Below, in pieces: positions 40,394 through 49,642 of a DNA stretch of 64,000 nt. The notes under the pieces are model-generated. The model saw nothing but the letters and a program-made list of their open reading frames with translations, was not told the origin of the DNA and made no database searches. Both the position numbers and the translations under genes were made by a program. This stretch comes from a virus: IMG/VR virus record IMGVR_UViG_3300032224_001591, positions 83,249-147,248 of that record; one strand, written 5' to 3'. How positions within the stretch are numbered: position 1 is the first letter of the stretch; every line of letters starts with the position of its first letter.

Positions 40394-42010
40394 ATGAGTA
40401 AAATTATAGAATTCGGCCCAGAAGCCCGTAGAAAGTTATCTAGTGGTGTTGACAAATTGTCAAACGCAGTAACCGCAACTTTAGGTCCTAATGGACGTAA
40501 CGTTGTTATTTCAAAACCAGGTGAATACCCTCAATCAACTAAAGATGGTGTTACAGTAGCTAAAGCTATTACCTTAGAAGATCCAATTGAAGAATTAGGT
40601 GTTCAAATGGTTAAACAAGCAGCTATCAAAACTGCAGAAACAGCAGGTGATGGTACTACAACATCTACTTTATTAGCACAAGAAATGGTTAAACAAGGTT
40701 TAACTTATTTAAACAATGGAGCTAACGCTGTAGAAATTAAACGTAGTATTGATGTTGCTGTTAGAGATGTTTTAAAACATATTCGTGAAGAAATTAAAGA
40801 AAATATTTCATCTGAAGATCAATTAAAACAAGTAGCATCCATTTCAGCTAACAATGATCCAGCAATTGGAGAATTGATTGCAACGGCAATGCAAAAAGTA
40901 GGACGTGAAGGTGTTGTTCACATTGAAGAATCAAAATCAGGTGAAACGTATCTTGAAACAGTAGAAGGTATGCAATTTGATCGTGGTTATAAATCACCTT
41001 ACTTTGTTACTGATAACAATACAATGTCTAGTACTTTAAATGATATTTTAGTTCTTATCTTAGATAAAAAAATTACTCAAGTAAAAGAATTATTACCTAT
41101 TTTAGAAACAGTATCTGCTCAAAATAAATCATTATTGATTGTAGCTGAAGATATTGATGGTGAAGCATTAGCAACGTTGATCGTAAATAAAGCAAGAGGT
41201 ATTTTAAAAGTATGTGCTGTTAAAGCTCCTGATTTTGGTGATCGTCGTAAATTAATTCTTGAAGATTTAGCTATTTTAACAGGTGGTCAAGTAGTTAGTT
41301 CTGAAAAAGGAATGAAATTAGATCGTTTTAATACTGATTGGTTTGGTAAAGCTAGAGTAGCTACCATTGATAAAGACAATACAACTATTGTTGATGGTAA
41401 AGGTGAAGAAACAGCAATTAATCAACGAATTGAAGAATTACAAATCCAAATTGAAAATGCAAAATCACCATTTGAACAAGAAAAATTACAAGAACGTTTA
41501 GCTAAATTCATTGGCGGTGTAGCAATTATTCACGTTGGTGGAAACACTGAAACTGAAATGAAAGAAACTAAAGATCGTGTTGACGATGCTTTACACGCTA
41601 CAAAAGCAGCAATTGAAGAAGGTATTGTACCCGGTGGTGGAGTTACATTATTACACGCACGTAACGGTATTAATAACCGCGATACTATTGGTTCTAAAAT
41701 CGTTTGGAATGCTTGTGCTGCTCCATTTAAGAAAATACTTGAAAACGCAGGTTACGAACCTGAAAATGTTTACAATGCTATCAATGCCGTTACAGGTGGT
41801 GATTATTGGTTCGGATGGGATTTAAAAGCAGAAACATTTACTGATATGAAAGAAGCAGGAATTATTGATCCAGCCAAAGTAACACGTTGCGCTTTAGAAA
41901 ATGCAGCATCCGTAGCAGGAACAATTTTATTAACAGAATGTACTGTTGTTGACAAACCTGAAGAAAAGAAAGACCAACAAGGATTTGGAGACATGGGAGG
42001 AATGTATTAG
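40394..42010 (+). CDS. groEL: Chaperonin GroEL
   Basis: 538 residues, complete. ATP-site motifs LGPNGRNVVI, KDGVTVAKAI and TAGDGTTTSTLL are intact, as is the Asp in VDDALHATKAAIEEGIVPGGG. The GGM-rich tail is reduced to GFGDMGGMY. The equatorial domain differs from bacterial forms by an extra WFGWDLKAETFTDM stretch near the end, common in Bacteroidota-type sequences. It would form a folding chamber with the adjacent GroES. Confidence 0.96.
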   Translation: MSKIIEFGPEARRKLSSGVDKLSNAVTATLGPNGRNVVISKPGEYPQSTKDGVTVAKAITLEDPIEELGVQMVKQAAIKTAETAGDGTTTSTLLAQEMVKQGLTYLNNGANAVEIKRSIDVAVRDVLKHIREEIKENISSEDQLKQVASISANNDPAIGELIATAMQKVGREGVVHIEESKSGETYLETVEGMQFDRGYKSPYFVTDNNTMSSTLNDILVLILDKKITQVKELLPILETVSAQNKSLLIVAEDIDGEALATLIVNKARGILKVCAVKAPDFGDRRKLILEDLAILTGGQVVSSEKGMKLDRFNTDWFGKARVATIDKDNTTIVDGKGEETAINQRIEELQIQIENAKSPFEQEKLQERLAKFIGGVAIIHVGGNTETEMKETKDRVDDALHATKAAIEEGIVPGGGVTLLHARNGINNRDTIGSKIVWNACAAPFKKILENAGYEPENVYNAINAVTGGDYWFGWDLKAETFTDMKEAGIIDPAKVTRCALENAASVAGTILLTECTVVDKPEEKKDQQGFGDMGGMY

Positions 42011-42019
42011 ATTCAACCA

Positions 42020-42283
42020 ATGGCAAAGCAAGTAAAAGAAGTAAACATATTAATCGCTACAAGAGTTCCACCTTCTGATAGGTGGAAACTTGTAAGTGAT
42101 GGTCCTGAGGGAACAATTTACAAGTCGCTTACTGAAACATTAGAAGCATATTTTCAAAAAACAAAAGAACCTTGTGAATTTAGATTAGCTCCTTTAAAAG
42201 GAGAGTTGTATATGATTACAACAAAAGAAGAAACAATAAAGCAAGATCCTCCTAAGAAATACAACATTTACGGAGATCATTAA
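42020..42283 (+). CDS. Unrecognised small protein after groEL
   Basis: 87 residues: VNILIATRVPPSDRWKLVSD suggests a beta strand and loop; GPEGTIYKSLTETLEAYFQK follows. No cysteine pair or membrane helix. It lies ten bases after groEL and just before the clamp loader, so it is co-transcribed with both. Confidence 0.55.
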   Translation: MAKQVKEVNILIATRVPPSDRWKLVSDGPEGTIYKSLTETLEAYFQKTKEPCEFRLAPLKGELYMITTKEETIKQDPPKKYNIYGDH

Positions 42284-42299
42284 GTTATAAAAATTAGTT

Positions 42300-43229
42300 A
42301 TGAAACAACACACAATTTGGAACGAATTGTATAGGCCAACGACCTTAGAAGGTTATGTTTGTACCGAAGAGAACAGAGACAAATTTCAGGAATTTATTGA
42401 TAAACAAGATATTCCACACTTATTATTTGCTGGTAAACCTGGCTCAGGTAAAACCACATTAGCAAAAATATTAGTTAATAACATTGATTGTGATTTTCTT
42501 TATATTAATGCTGCTGATGAAAGAAGTATGGATGTTATGAGAGAAAAAGTAGGTTCATTTGCTGCTGCTAGTAGCTTTAAACCACTTAAAATTGTAATAC
42601 TAGACGAGGCAACTCATATATTGCAAGCATCTCAGGTAGTATTATTAAACATGATGGAAACGTATAGTTTAAAAACCCGTTTTATATTAACAGGTAACTA
42701 TCCAGAACGTTTAATAGATCCGCTTCGTAGTCGTTGTCAGGAATTTGATTTACAACCACCATCAAAAAAGGTAATTGCTCAACATATTGACAATATCTTA
42801 AATAGTCAAAACATAGAACACACATTAGAAGATATTGCTGTTATAATTAAAAAATTCTACCCTGACTACAGACGAATTATTAACAGTTGTCAAAAATATA
42901 CTGTAAATAATGTATTAAAATTAGATAACACAATCAATGTATCTAATGACTATAAACAGCAAATACTGGCCGAATTAAAAGCACCAAATGCTAAATCGTT
43001 TAATACACTTAGACAAATATTGGCCGACGCTGATTTAAATGATTATGAGGATTTATATCGATTTTTATATGATTCGTTAGGTGAATATTCTAAGAACAAT
43101 GATGGTATTTTAATCATTTATATTGAAGAATACAAATTTCATTCATTATCAAGAGTAGACCAAGAAATATGTTTCATGGCTCTATTATCAAAAATATTAC
43201 AAACAATTTCAAATAAAAAAGTACTATGA
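42300..43229 (+). CDS. 44: Clamp loader large subunit (gp44-like AAA+ ATPase)
   Basis: 309 residues; T4 gp44 has 319. Walker A AGKPGSGKTT near residue 45, Walker B VILDEATH near 100, sensor 1 FILTGNY and the Arg finger motif DPLRSRCQEF are in the usual order, followed by the lid and collar helices. It would load the gp45 clamp together with gp62, encoded two genes later. Its stop overlaps the next start (ATGA). Confidence 0.93.
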   Translation: MKQHTIWNELYRPTTLEGYVCTEENRDKFQEFIDKQDIPHLLFAGKPGSGKTTLAKILVNNIDCDFLYINAADERSMDVMREKVGSFAAASSFKPLKIVILDEATHILQASQVVLLNMMETYSLKTRFILTGNYPERLIDPLRSRCQEFDLQPPSKKVIAQHIDNILNSQNIEHTLEDIAVIIKKFYPDYRRIINSCQKYTVNNVLKLDNTINVSNDYKQQILAELKAPNAKSFNTLRQILADADLNDYEDLYRFLYDSLGEYSKNNDGILIIYIEEYKFHSLSRVDQEICFMALLSKILQTISNKKVL

Positions 43230-43462
43230 ACCAACCAAAATTAAACATTGACATTAAGTCAACAACATCAATCACGTCTCCTGAAGGAAACAAATTATTT
43301 GCTGAAGGAGTTATTTTACGTAAAGTATCTAAATTTGTAGCTGGCACTCCAGAAGATGCAGTTATACCAGTACCAGTTTTTTATGATATAAAAACAGGAA
43401 ATATATTAGTTGAAATGTTACCTAAAGAATTAAGAGAAGAATTTAGCAATGACAATATTTGA
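43226..43462 (+). CDS. Small unrecognised protein between clamp loader subunits
   Basis: 78 residues, beta-rich (ILRKVSKFVAGTPEDAVIPV, then VFYDIKTGNILVEMLP). It overlaps gp44 by 4 bases and gp62 by 14, so it is translated with the loader. Might be a loader accessory; no family is recognised. Confidence 0.58.
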   Translation: MNQPKLNIDIKSTTSITSPEGNKLFAEGVILRKVSKFVAGTPEDAVIPVPVFYDIKTGNILVEMLPKELREEFSNDNI

Positions 43463-43871
43463 TTGGCTTAAACAAATAACAGGAGAGAAACGTAGATGGG
43501 AATTATTTACAGAAGTTGAAAAGGAGTCATTTAACCCTTATATGACTCATCGTTTCATCAGTATGTATGAAGGATATATTAATATAGCAAATTACATTCA
43601 AACCATACCATACACCGAAAAAGAAAAAATCTATAAAATCTATTGCGACATGATTCCGAAAAAAAATGTTTTTTTAAAGTACATTAAGTCATCTAAAAAA
43701 CGTACCCCCGACACTCTTTTACAGTACATTGCTAAAGAATATACCGTTTCGCTTGGAGAAGCCGAAGAATATTCGTATATTCTAGGTAAAGCTGGCATTA
43801 TTCATATTCTACATAAACATGGTGTAGATGAAAAAGAACAGAAAAAATTATTAAAAGACTTAATTCTATGA
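43449..43871 (+). CDS. 62: Clamp loader small subunit (gp62-like)
   Basis: 140 residues; T4 gp62 has 187. The C-terminal half, FLKYIKSSKKRTPDTLLQYI, then AKEYTVSLGEAEEYSYIL and GKAGIIHILHKHGV, matches the T4 gp62 pattern of a basic strip followed by LAKxYxV and a YxxIL helix. Position right after gp44 supports the call. It lacks an ATPase domain and would act as the non-catalytic collar subunit. Confidence 0.7.
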   Translation: MTIFDWLKQITGEKRRWELFTEVEKESFNPYMTHRFISMYEGYINIANYIQTIPYTEKEKIYKIYCDMIPKKNVFLKYIKSSKKRTPDTLLQYIAKEYTVSLGEAEEYSYILGKAGIIHILHKHGVDEKEQKKLLKDLIL

Positions 43872-44245
43872 CAAAAAACAATGAGTTATATCCTTACTCA
43901 TATGAGAATCAAAATGCAATAAAAGCATTTGAAGAAACATATCCTACATTAGCTGAAGAATTTAAAAAAATTCAAACCGAACAATACGCTTTGTTTGCTA
44001 AAAAAATGATGGATTACGGAATTGGAAATATTGCTTTAGGATCAGATTTATCAGATGCTGAAGATGTAAAATTCTCAATTATGGGAATTTGGTTGCGTTG
44101 CAGTGATAAAATTAACCGCCTAAAAAACTTACTTAAAAATGGTAAGAATTATGTTGGTGGAGAAGGAATGATTGATAGTTTTATAGACATTGCTAATTAT
44201 GGAATTATAGCAATGATGGTTTTACGAAATAAATGGAAAAAATAA
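43868..44245 (+). CDS. DUF1599 (Nmad1-like) nucleotide-modification associated protein
   Basis: 125 residues. FAKKMMDYGIGNIALGSDL, then IMGIWLRCSDKINRLKNLL, and GEGMIDSFIDIANYGIIAMM follow the DUF1599 pattern: a K-x-DYG motif, a GI-x-x-R-DK-RL helix and a final D-x-x-Y helix. The family is linked by context to modified nucleotides in phages. Here it shares a strand and region with the deazaguanine genes and polymerase. Confidence 0.72.
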   Translation: MTKNNELYPYSYENQNAIKAFEETYPTLAEEFKKIQTEQYALFAKKMMDYGIGNIALGSDLSDAEDVKFSIMGIWLRCSDKINRLKNLLKNGKNYVGGEGMIDSFIDIANYGIIAMMVLRNKWKK

Positions 44246-44246
44246 A

Positions 44247-44780
44247 ATGCCCTCAAGTTTACACGATTTAAAAGAAGCTATATTTGAACACATCAGAACG
44301 ATGGTGTTAGAACATTTACCTCAACGATATAAAATATTAGATGTAGGTCCAGGAATAGGTATTTATGGAAGTAATTTAACAGATTTAAATATAGATGCTG
44401 TTGAAATTCATGAACCCTATATTGAAAAATATAATATTAAAAGATATTATAAAAATGTATTTGTAGGAGATATTACTGAATTTGATATAGACGATTATGA
44501 TTATATCATTATGGGAGATGTTTTAGAACATATTCCGGTTTGGAAAGCTCAAAGATTAATCCAATCAATTACTGAAAAAAATATTAAGTGTTTAGTTGCT
44601 GTTCCTTATTTATGTCCCCAAGACGCAGTTGATGGAGTAGAATCAGAAATACATTATCAATGGGATTTAACTCCTAGAGTTATGAAATCAAGGTATCCTG
44701 AATTAGAATTATTTTTAAGTACTAACCATGTAAACGGATACGCTTACTATACAAATTACCATACATTCAATAAGTTTTGA
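44247..44780 (+). CDS. Class I SAM-dependent methyltransferase
   Basis: 177 residues. Motif I ILDVGPGIGIYG near residue 30, motif II-like VEIHEPY, and YIIMGDVLEHI for motif IV. The target is not evident. It starts one base after the DUF1599 gene, so a role in nucleotide or DNA modification is possible, although sugar or protein methylation cannot be excluded. Confidence 0.78.
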   Translation: MPSSLHDLKEAIFEHIRTMVLEHLPQRYKILDVGPGIGIYGSNLTDLNIDAVEIHEPYIEKYNIKRYYKNVFVGDITEFDIDDYDYIIMGDVLEHIPVWKAQRLIQSITEKNIKCLVAVPYLCPQDAVDGVESEIHYQWDLTPRVMKSRYPELELFLSTNHVNGYAYYTNYHTFNKF

Positions 44781-45736
44781 GTAAAAAGAAAAAGGTTATA
44801 CCCGCAATAATAAAGGAAGTCAGACAACGTACTTTTTTACCAATTGAATATGCATATCAAAAATCGATATCATTTAGTCAGTTGTCTGTATTCCGTAGTT
44901 GCCCTCGTAAATGGTCTTTACAATATAAAGATGGACATTATACTTCAGAACAGTCTATCCATATGACGTTTGGTACAGCATTACATGAAACATTACAACA
45001 TTATATAATTACATTGTATGAAGTAAGTGCTGCTGAAGCTGATCGACTTGATTTAGAGACTTATTTTGAAGATAAATTAGGTGAGGTTTATAGAAAAAGT
45101 TATGAGGATAATAAAAAAATTCATTTTAGTAATCCTAGTGAATTAAGAGAATTTTATAACGACGGGGTTGAAATTTTAAAATATATTAAGAAAAAAAGAA
45201 ATACTTATTTTAGTAAAAAGGAATGGAGTTTAGTAGGTTGTGAATTACCTATTCAACTAACACCTAATCCACTTTACAAAAATACAATTTATAAAGGTTA
45301 TTTAGACTTAGTTTTATATCATGAACCAACAAATAAAATCAAAATTATTGATATTAAAACATCAACTCGTGGTTGGAGTGATATAAATAAAAAAGACGAA
45401 GATAAACAGTTCCAATTAATATTATATAAACAATACTTCAGCCAATTATACAATATCCCTATTGACAATATTGAAGTAGAATTTTTTATAGTCAAACGAA
45501 AGGTACCTGAAGTAAGTGATTTCCCTATTAGACGAGTTCAAATATTTGAACCAGCAAGCGGTAAAGTAAAATTGAATAAAGCGACAAGCGCTGTAAAAGA
45601 ATTTATCGAAGAAGTATTCAATATAGATGGAACTCATAAAGATAAAAATTACCAACCTCAACCAAGCAAACACAATTGTTCATTTTGTCCTTTTAAAGAT
45701 AAAAAAGAACTTTGCGATAAGGGTTTGACTTTATAA
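44777..45736 (+). CDS. PD-(D/E)XK nuclease, RecB/Cas4-like
   Basis: 319 residues. The only start that gives the N-terminal motif is TTG at 44777, overlapping the previous TGA as TTGA; the next Met is past residue 60. QLSVFRSCPRKWSLQY, FGTALHETLQHYI, GYLDLVLYHEP, then IKIIDIKTSTRGW (D-x-K) and QLILYKQYF are the PD-(D/E)XK core. Cysteines at both ends (SCPRKW; CSFCPFKDKKELC) could hold an iron-sulfur cluster as in Cas4/AddB. A recombination or DNA-end processing exonuclease is likely. Confidence 0.85.
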   Translation: MSKKKKVIPAIIKEVRQRTFLPIEYAYQKSISFSQLSVFRSCPRKWSLQYKDGHYTSEQSIHMTFGTALHETLQHYIITLYEVSAAEADRLDLETYFEDKLGEVYRKSYEDNKKIHFSNPSELREFYNDGVEILKYIKKKRNTYFSKKEWSLVGCELPIQLTPNPLYKNTIYKGYLDLVLYHEPTNKIKIIDIKTSTRGWSDINKKDEDKQFQLILYKQYFSQLYNIPIDNIEVEFFIVKRKVPEVSDFPIRRVQIFEPASGKVKLNKATSAVKEFIEEVFNIDGTHKDKNYQPQPSKHNCSFCPFKDKKELCDKGLTL

Positions 45737-45776
45737 GAATCCTAATATATTTATATACGATAACAAAATTAAATTT

Positions 45777-45968
45777 ATGAGCAAAAAAGACATGACATTG
45801 ACCTCTGTAAAGGTACAGAGCGAGTTATTCGAGAGTTTTAAAATCGCTTGTGTTAAGTACAAATTTTCCTTGCAAAAACTTGCCGACCGCACTATTCATT
45901 TGTATCTTACTGATGAGAATTTTAGAAAACAAATTCACAATCACAACAATATAGACACAAAAGATTAA
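45777..45968 (+). CDS. Ribbon-helix-helix-type DNA-binding protein
   Basis: 63 residues. DMTLTSVKVQSELFESFKIA, then KYKFSLQKLADRTIHLYL, has the beta strand plus two helices of Arc/MetJ/CopG-type repressors, with the usual xLxxRT turn. It is small enough to bind as a dimer to a palindrome. It would be a candidate for binding the TTGGCT/AGCCAA palindromes at two phage promoters, but that is a guess. Confidence 0.7.
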   Translation: MSKKDMTLTSVKVQSELFESFKIACVKYKFSLQKLADRTIHLYLTDENFRKQIHNHNNIDTKD

Positions 45969-45992
45969 TTAAAAACAACTAAAAAAAGTTAT

Positions 45993-47426
45993 ATGAATTC
46001 AGAGTTTATGTATTTGCCTCCCGAGAAGAGGAAAAAAATTCTCCTAATCACAGACGATATTCGAGTACACTCAGGTGTAGCTACAGTAGGTAGAGAAATC
46101 GTTTTACACACAGCACAACATTTTAATTGGGTTACTTTAGGGGGATCTATTAAACACCCCGAATCCGGTAAACGTTTTGATTTATCCCAATCTACCAATG
46201 ACACTACAGGATTAAAAGATTCATCAGTTATGATTTATCCAGTAGATGGATATGGCAGTCCCGAATTAATACGTAGTATTATTGATTTTGAAAAACCAGA
46301 TGCTATAATGTTGATCACTGATCCTCGTTATTTTATTCATATTTTTCAAATTGAAAATGAAATTCGTAAAAATATTCCTATAGCATATTTGAATATTTGG
46401 GATGATTATCCAGCTCCACTTTATAATAAAGCATATTATGAAGCGTGTGATTTATTAATGGGAATTTCTAAACAAACAGTTAATATTAATAAATTAGTTT
46501 TAGGTGATAAAGCTAAAAATAAAGTTATTAGATATGTTCCTCATGGTTTAAATCATAATATGATGAAACCGTTAGATAAAGATAATGTTGATTTAGTTAA
46601 ATTTAAAAAAGCATTATTTGGAAATAAAGAATATGATTTTGTTTTATTTTTTAATTCTAGAAATATTAGACGTAAACAAATTCCTGACACAATGTTAGCT
46701 TATAAATTGTTTATAGATCAATTACCTATTGAACAAGCTAAAAAATGTGCTTTTGTTTTACATACTGAAATAGTAAGTGAACATGGAACTGATTTAGAGG
46801 CAGTTAGAGAATTATTATTAGAAGGAGAACAATATAATGTTTATTTTTCTAGCAATAGATTCAGTACAGAAGAAATGAATTTATTGTATAATTGTACTGA
46901 TGCTCAAATTTTATTAACATCAAACGAAGGATGGGGATTAAGTTTAACAGAAGCTATTTTAGTAGGTAATCCAATTATCGCTAATGTAACTGGTGGTATG
47001 CAAGACCAAATGCGTTTTTCCGTTGATGGTGGATGGATTGATTTTGATGCTGATTTTCCTTCAAACCATAATGGTACTATTAAAGAATGTGGTAATTGGG
47101 CTTTCCCAGTATTCCCAACTAATAGATCGATTGTTGGTTCGCCTCAAACTCCTTATATTTGGGATGATAGATGTACAGCTGAAGATGCATCTGCTCAAAT
47201 CATGAATGCTTATAAATTAGGTAGAGAAGAATTAAAACGTAGAGGATTAGAAGGCAGAGAATGGGCGTTAGGTGCTGAAGCTGGTTTTACTGGTGAAATG
47301 CAAGGTAAACGTGTTATTGAAGCTTTTACAACTTTATTTAATACTTGGAAACCTAGAGAAAAATATGAGCTGATAAATACCAATGACACAAAAGAAAATG
47401 TTATAAACCATAAAATATTATACTAA
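45993..47426 (+). CDS. Glycosyltransferase family 4-like, first of sugar cluster
   Basis: 477 residues. KILLITDDIRVHSGVATVGREI is the N-terminal Rossmann start, and SNEGWGLSLTEAILVGNPII is the C-terminal E-x7-E nucleotide-sugar site. It opens a nine-gene sugar cluster, after a promoter-like AT-rich leader. Acceptors could be the virion, host surface polysaccharide or DNA. Confidence 0.85.
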   Translation: MNSEFMYLPPEKRKKILLITDDIRVHSGVATVGREIVLHTAQHFNWVTLGGSIKHPESGKRFDLSQSTNDTTGLKDSSVMIYPVDGYGSPELIRSIIDFEKPDAIMLITDPRYFIHIFQIENEIRKNIPIAYLNIWDDYPAPLYNKAYYEACDLLMGISKQTVNINKLVLGDKAKNKVIRYVPHGLNHNMMKPLDKDNVDLVKFKKALFGNKEYDFVLFFNSRNIRRKQIPDTMLAYKLFIDQLPIEQAKKCAFVLHTEIVSEHGTDLEAVRELLLEGEQYNVYFSSNRFSTEEMNLLYNCTDAQILLTSNEGWGLSLTEAILVGNPIIANVTGGMQDQMRFSVDGGWIDFDADFPSNHNGTIKECGNWAFPVFPTNRSIVGSPQTPYIWDDRCTAEDASAQIMNAYKLGREELKRRGLEGREWALGAEAGFTGEMQGKRVIEAFTTLFNTWKPREKYELINTNDTKENVINHKILY

Positions 47427-47427
47427 A

Positions 47428-48714
47428 ATGAAACCATTATTTGTTATATCTTGCCCCTTCGACACATACTCAGGTTACGGTTCCCGTTCAAGAGATGTTA
47501 TTAAAGCTATTATTGAATTAGATAAATACGATGTTAAATTACTTTCCCAACGTTGGGGTTCTACACCTTGGGGATTTTGTAAAGATAATTCTGAATGGAG
47601 TTTTTTATATAATCATGTATTAGACCAAGCTCAAATGAGTAGACAACCTGATATTTGGATGCAAATTACAGTTCCAAATGAATTTCAACCAGTAGGAAAA
47701 TATAATATTGGTGTTACAGCAGGTATTGAAACTACAATTTGTGCTCCTGAATGGATTGAAGGAATTAATAAAATGAATTTAACTTTAGTTTCATCTGAAC
47801 ATTCTAAAAAAGTATTTGAAACTAGTAAGTTTGAAAAAAGAGATAAAAATACAAACGCACTTCAAGGATTAATTGAACTACAAAAACCAATTGAAGTATT
47901 ATTTGAGGGTGCTAATACTGATATCTATAAAATAATAGAACAAAACCAAATCAAAACAATTGATTTATCTTCAATTAAAGAAGATTTTGCTTACCTATTT
48001 GTAGGTCACTGGTTGCAAGGTGATTTAGGTGAGGACCGAAAAAACGTTGGTTTATTGGTTAAAGCGTTCTATGAAATATTTAAAAATAAATCGAAGAAAC
48101 CGGCCTTAATATTGAAAACAGCCATAGCTGGTTCATCATACATCGATAGAGAAGAAATTCTTAAACGTATTAAGATGATTAAGAAAACAGTTAATTCTAA
48201 AGATTTACCAAATGTTTATTTACTAATAGGTGATTTTTCAGATGAAGAAATGAATGAATTGTATAATCATTCTAAAGTAAAAACAATGGTTAATTTAACT
48301 AAAGGTGAAGGTTTTGGACGTCCATTACTTGAATTTAGTTTAGTTAAAAAACCTATTATTACTTCAAATTGGAGTGGACATACTGATTTCTTAGAAAAAG
48401 AATTTAACATAATGTTAGAAGGTCAATTAACTAATGTTCATCCAAGTGCTGCCAATGAATTTTTACTTAAAGATAGTCAATGGTTTTCTCCAGATCAAGG
48501 TCAAATAGGTTATTATTTAAAAGATGTATTTGAAAATTATAAAAATTATCTAGAAGGAGCTAAACGACAAACCTATAGAAGTAAACAGAAATTTAGTTGG
48601 AATGAAATGAAAAATGAAGTTAATAGTTTATCAAATAAGTATATTCCTGAATTTCCTAAAGAAATAAAATTAAAATTACCTACTCTTAACAAAATTGAAT
48701 TACCTAAAAAATAA
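47428..48714 (+). CDS. Glycosyltransferase family 4-like
   Basis: 428 residues, one base after the previous gene. PFDTYSGYGSRSRDVIKAI at the N-terminus and TKGEGFGRPLLEFSLVKKPII near residue 290 give the two-domain GT-B layout with the acidic donor-binding residues. It is only distantly similar to its neighbour, so the two probably add different sugars. Confidence 0.85.
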   Translation: MKPLFVISCPFDTYSGYGSRSRDVIKAIIELDKYDVKLLSQRWGSTPWGFCKDNSEWSFLYNHVLDQAQMSRQPDIWMQITVPNEFQPVGKYNIGVTAGIETTICAPEWIEGINKMNLTLVSSEHSKKVFETSKFEKRDKNTNALQGLIELQKPIEVLFEGANTDIYKIIEQNQIKTIDLSSIKEDFAYLFVGHWLQGDLGEDRKNVGLLVKAFYEIFKNKSKKPALILKTAIAGSSYIDREEILKRIKMIKKTVNSKDLPNVYLLIGDFSDEEMNELYNHSKVKTMVNLTKGEGFGRPLLEFSLVKKPIITSNWSGHTDFLEKEFNIMLEGQLTNVHPSAANEFLLKDSQWFSPDQGQIGYYLKDVFENYKNYLEGAKRQTYRSKQKFSWNEMKNEVNSLSNKYIPEFPKEIKLKLPTLNKIELPKK

Positions 48715-48719
48715 ATAAA

Positions 48720-49187
48720 ATGGATAACTTAACAATATGTGATCGTTGTGGATCAGACGCTTGTTTTGTAAATGAAATTCCTACATCCGATGGTGGTGCT
48801 ATTAAAACGCACCACTGTATGGGATGTGGTTTTACTACAAACTCATTGATGAAAGAAGGAGAAGTATTTTACAATGAACAAAAAGAAATATTACCTGAAA
48901 TTTATCAATCATTATTTCATACCGACTTAGAGGGTAAAATATGGATGCCTTCAGCAGTAAATTTACCCCAAAGTGGAATGGTATTTGCTAATGGAAATAA
49001 AGCAACTAATTGGAAATGGTCAGCGGTTAAAGCAGTTCCTGTTACTGAAGAAGAGAAAGAAAAATATCCAATTAAAGGAAAAGAAGGTCAATATTATGAA
49101 TGGAGAATGGATATGACCACTATCAAACATTTTGATGAAAAAGAATATATGGATGCCTTAAGCTATATAGGAGTAATCCCTGAATAA
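48720..49187 (+). CDS. Zinc-ribbon protein, conserved phage type
   Basis: 155 residues. An N-terminal zinc ribbon has CDRCGSDAC and HHCMGCGF; the remainder has DLEGKIWMPSAVNLPQSGMVF, a phrase I have seen in phage hypothetical proteins (memory only). It interrupts the sugar cluster and may act elsewhere. No enzymatic motif is seen. Confidence 0.62.
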   Translation: MDNLTICDRCGSDACFVNEIPTSDGGAIKTHHCMGCGFTTNSLMKEGEVFYNEQKEILPEIYQSLFHTDLEGKIWMPSAVNLPQSGMVFANGNKATNWKWSAVKAVPVTEEEKEKYPIKGKEGQYYEWRMDMTTIKHFDEKEYMDALSYIGVIPE

Positions 49188-49205
49188 TTTAAAAAATAAA
49201 CTAAC

Positions 49206-49613
49206 ATGCAAGAAAGAAAGTATTTACCAACATTAAGTGAATTAGTAGATAGATTATCTATTACACAATTAAAAGAAGTATTCATTACAGATCATAAAGA
49301 AGAATACGCAAAAGAAATTTCAGACATAGTTCATGATATTCAACTATTTTTAGATGAAAATAAAACAGAACCTATTACAGCTGAAACTATTAGAGCAATC
49401 GTTGTTTTATCTCAAATGAATTTACATATTTGGCATAATGAATCCAATTATCGTAAAGGTATTAAAGATGGTAATAACTTAGAATTAACCCATGGATTAA
49501 ATGGGATTCGAAACACAGCAAAAAATAAAATCCAAGAAGTAGTAGGTGGTCGTAAAGATTATAAAATCGATTGTTTAGCTGCTGAATTTAAAGATTGGGA
49601 AATTAGTTGGTAA
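49206..49613 (+). CDS. Conserved phage protein, unknown function
   Basis: 135 residues. YLPTLSELVDRLSITQLKEV, then LSQMNLHIWHNESNYRKG, and LTHGLNGIRNTAKNKIQE form a helical protein of a type often annotated as hypothetical in T4-like phages. The HIWHNES and LNGIRNTAKN patches are likely functional, perhaps binding a nucleotide or metal. No function can be given. Confidence 0.62.
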   Translation: MQERKYLPTLSELVDRLSITQLKEVFITDHKEEYAKEISDIVHDIQLFLDENKTEPITAETIRAIVVLSQMNLHIWHNESNYRKGIKDGNNLELTHGLNGIRNTAKNKIQEVVGGRKDYKIDCLAAEFKDWEISW

Positions 49614-49637
49614 TTTAAAAAAAAGGTTGTATATTTA
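49606..49637 (+). promoter_or_regulatory. Promoter GTTGG-N19-TATATTTA, probably leaderless
   Basis: GTTGG 49606-49610, spacer 19, TATATTTA 49630-49637, overlapping the previous stop. Five bases lie between the -7 box and the ATG at 49643. It splits the sugar cluster into two transcripts. Confidence 0.7.
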
Positions 49638-49642
49638 ATAAT

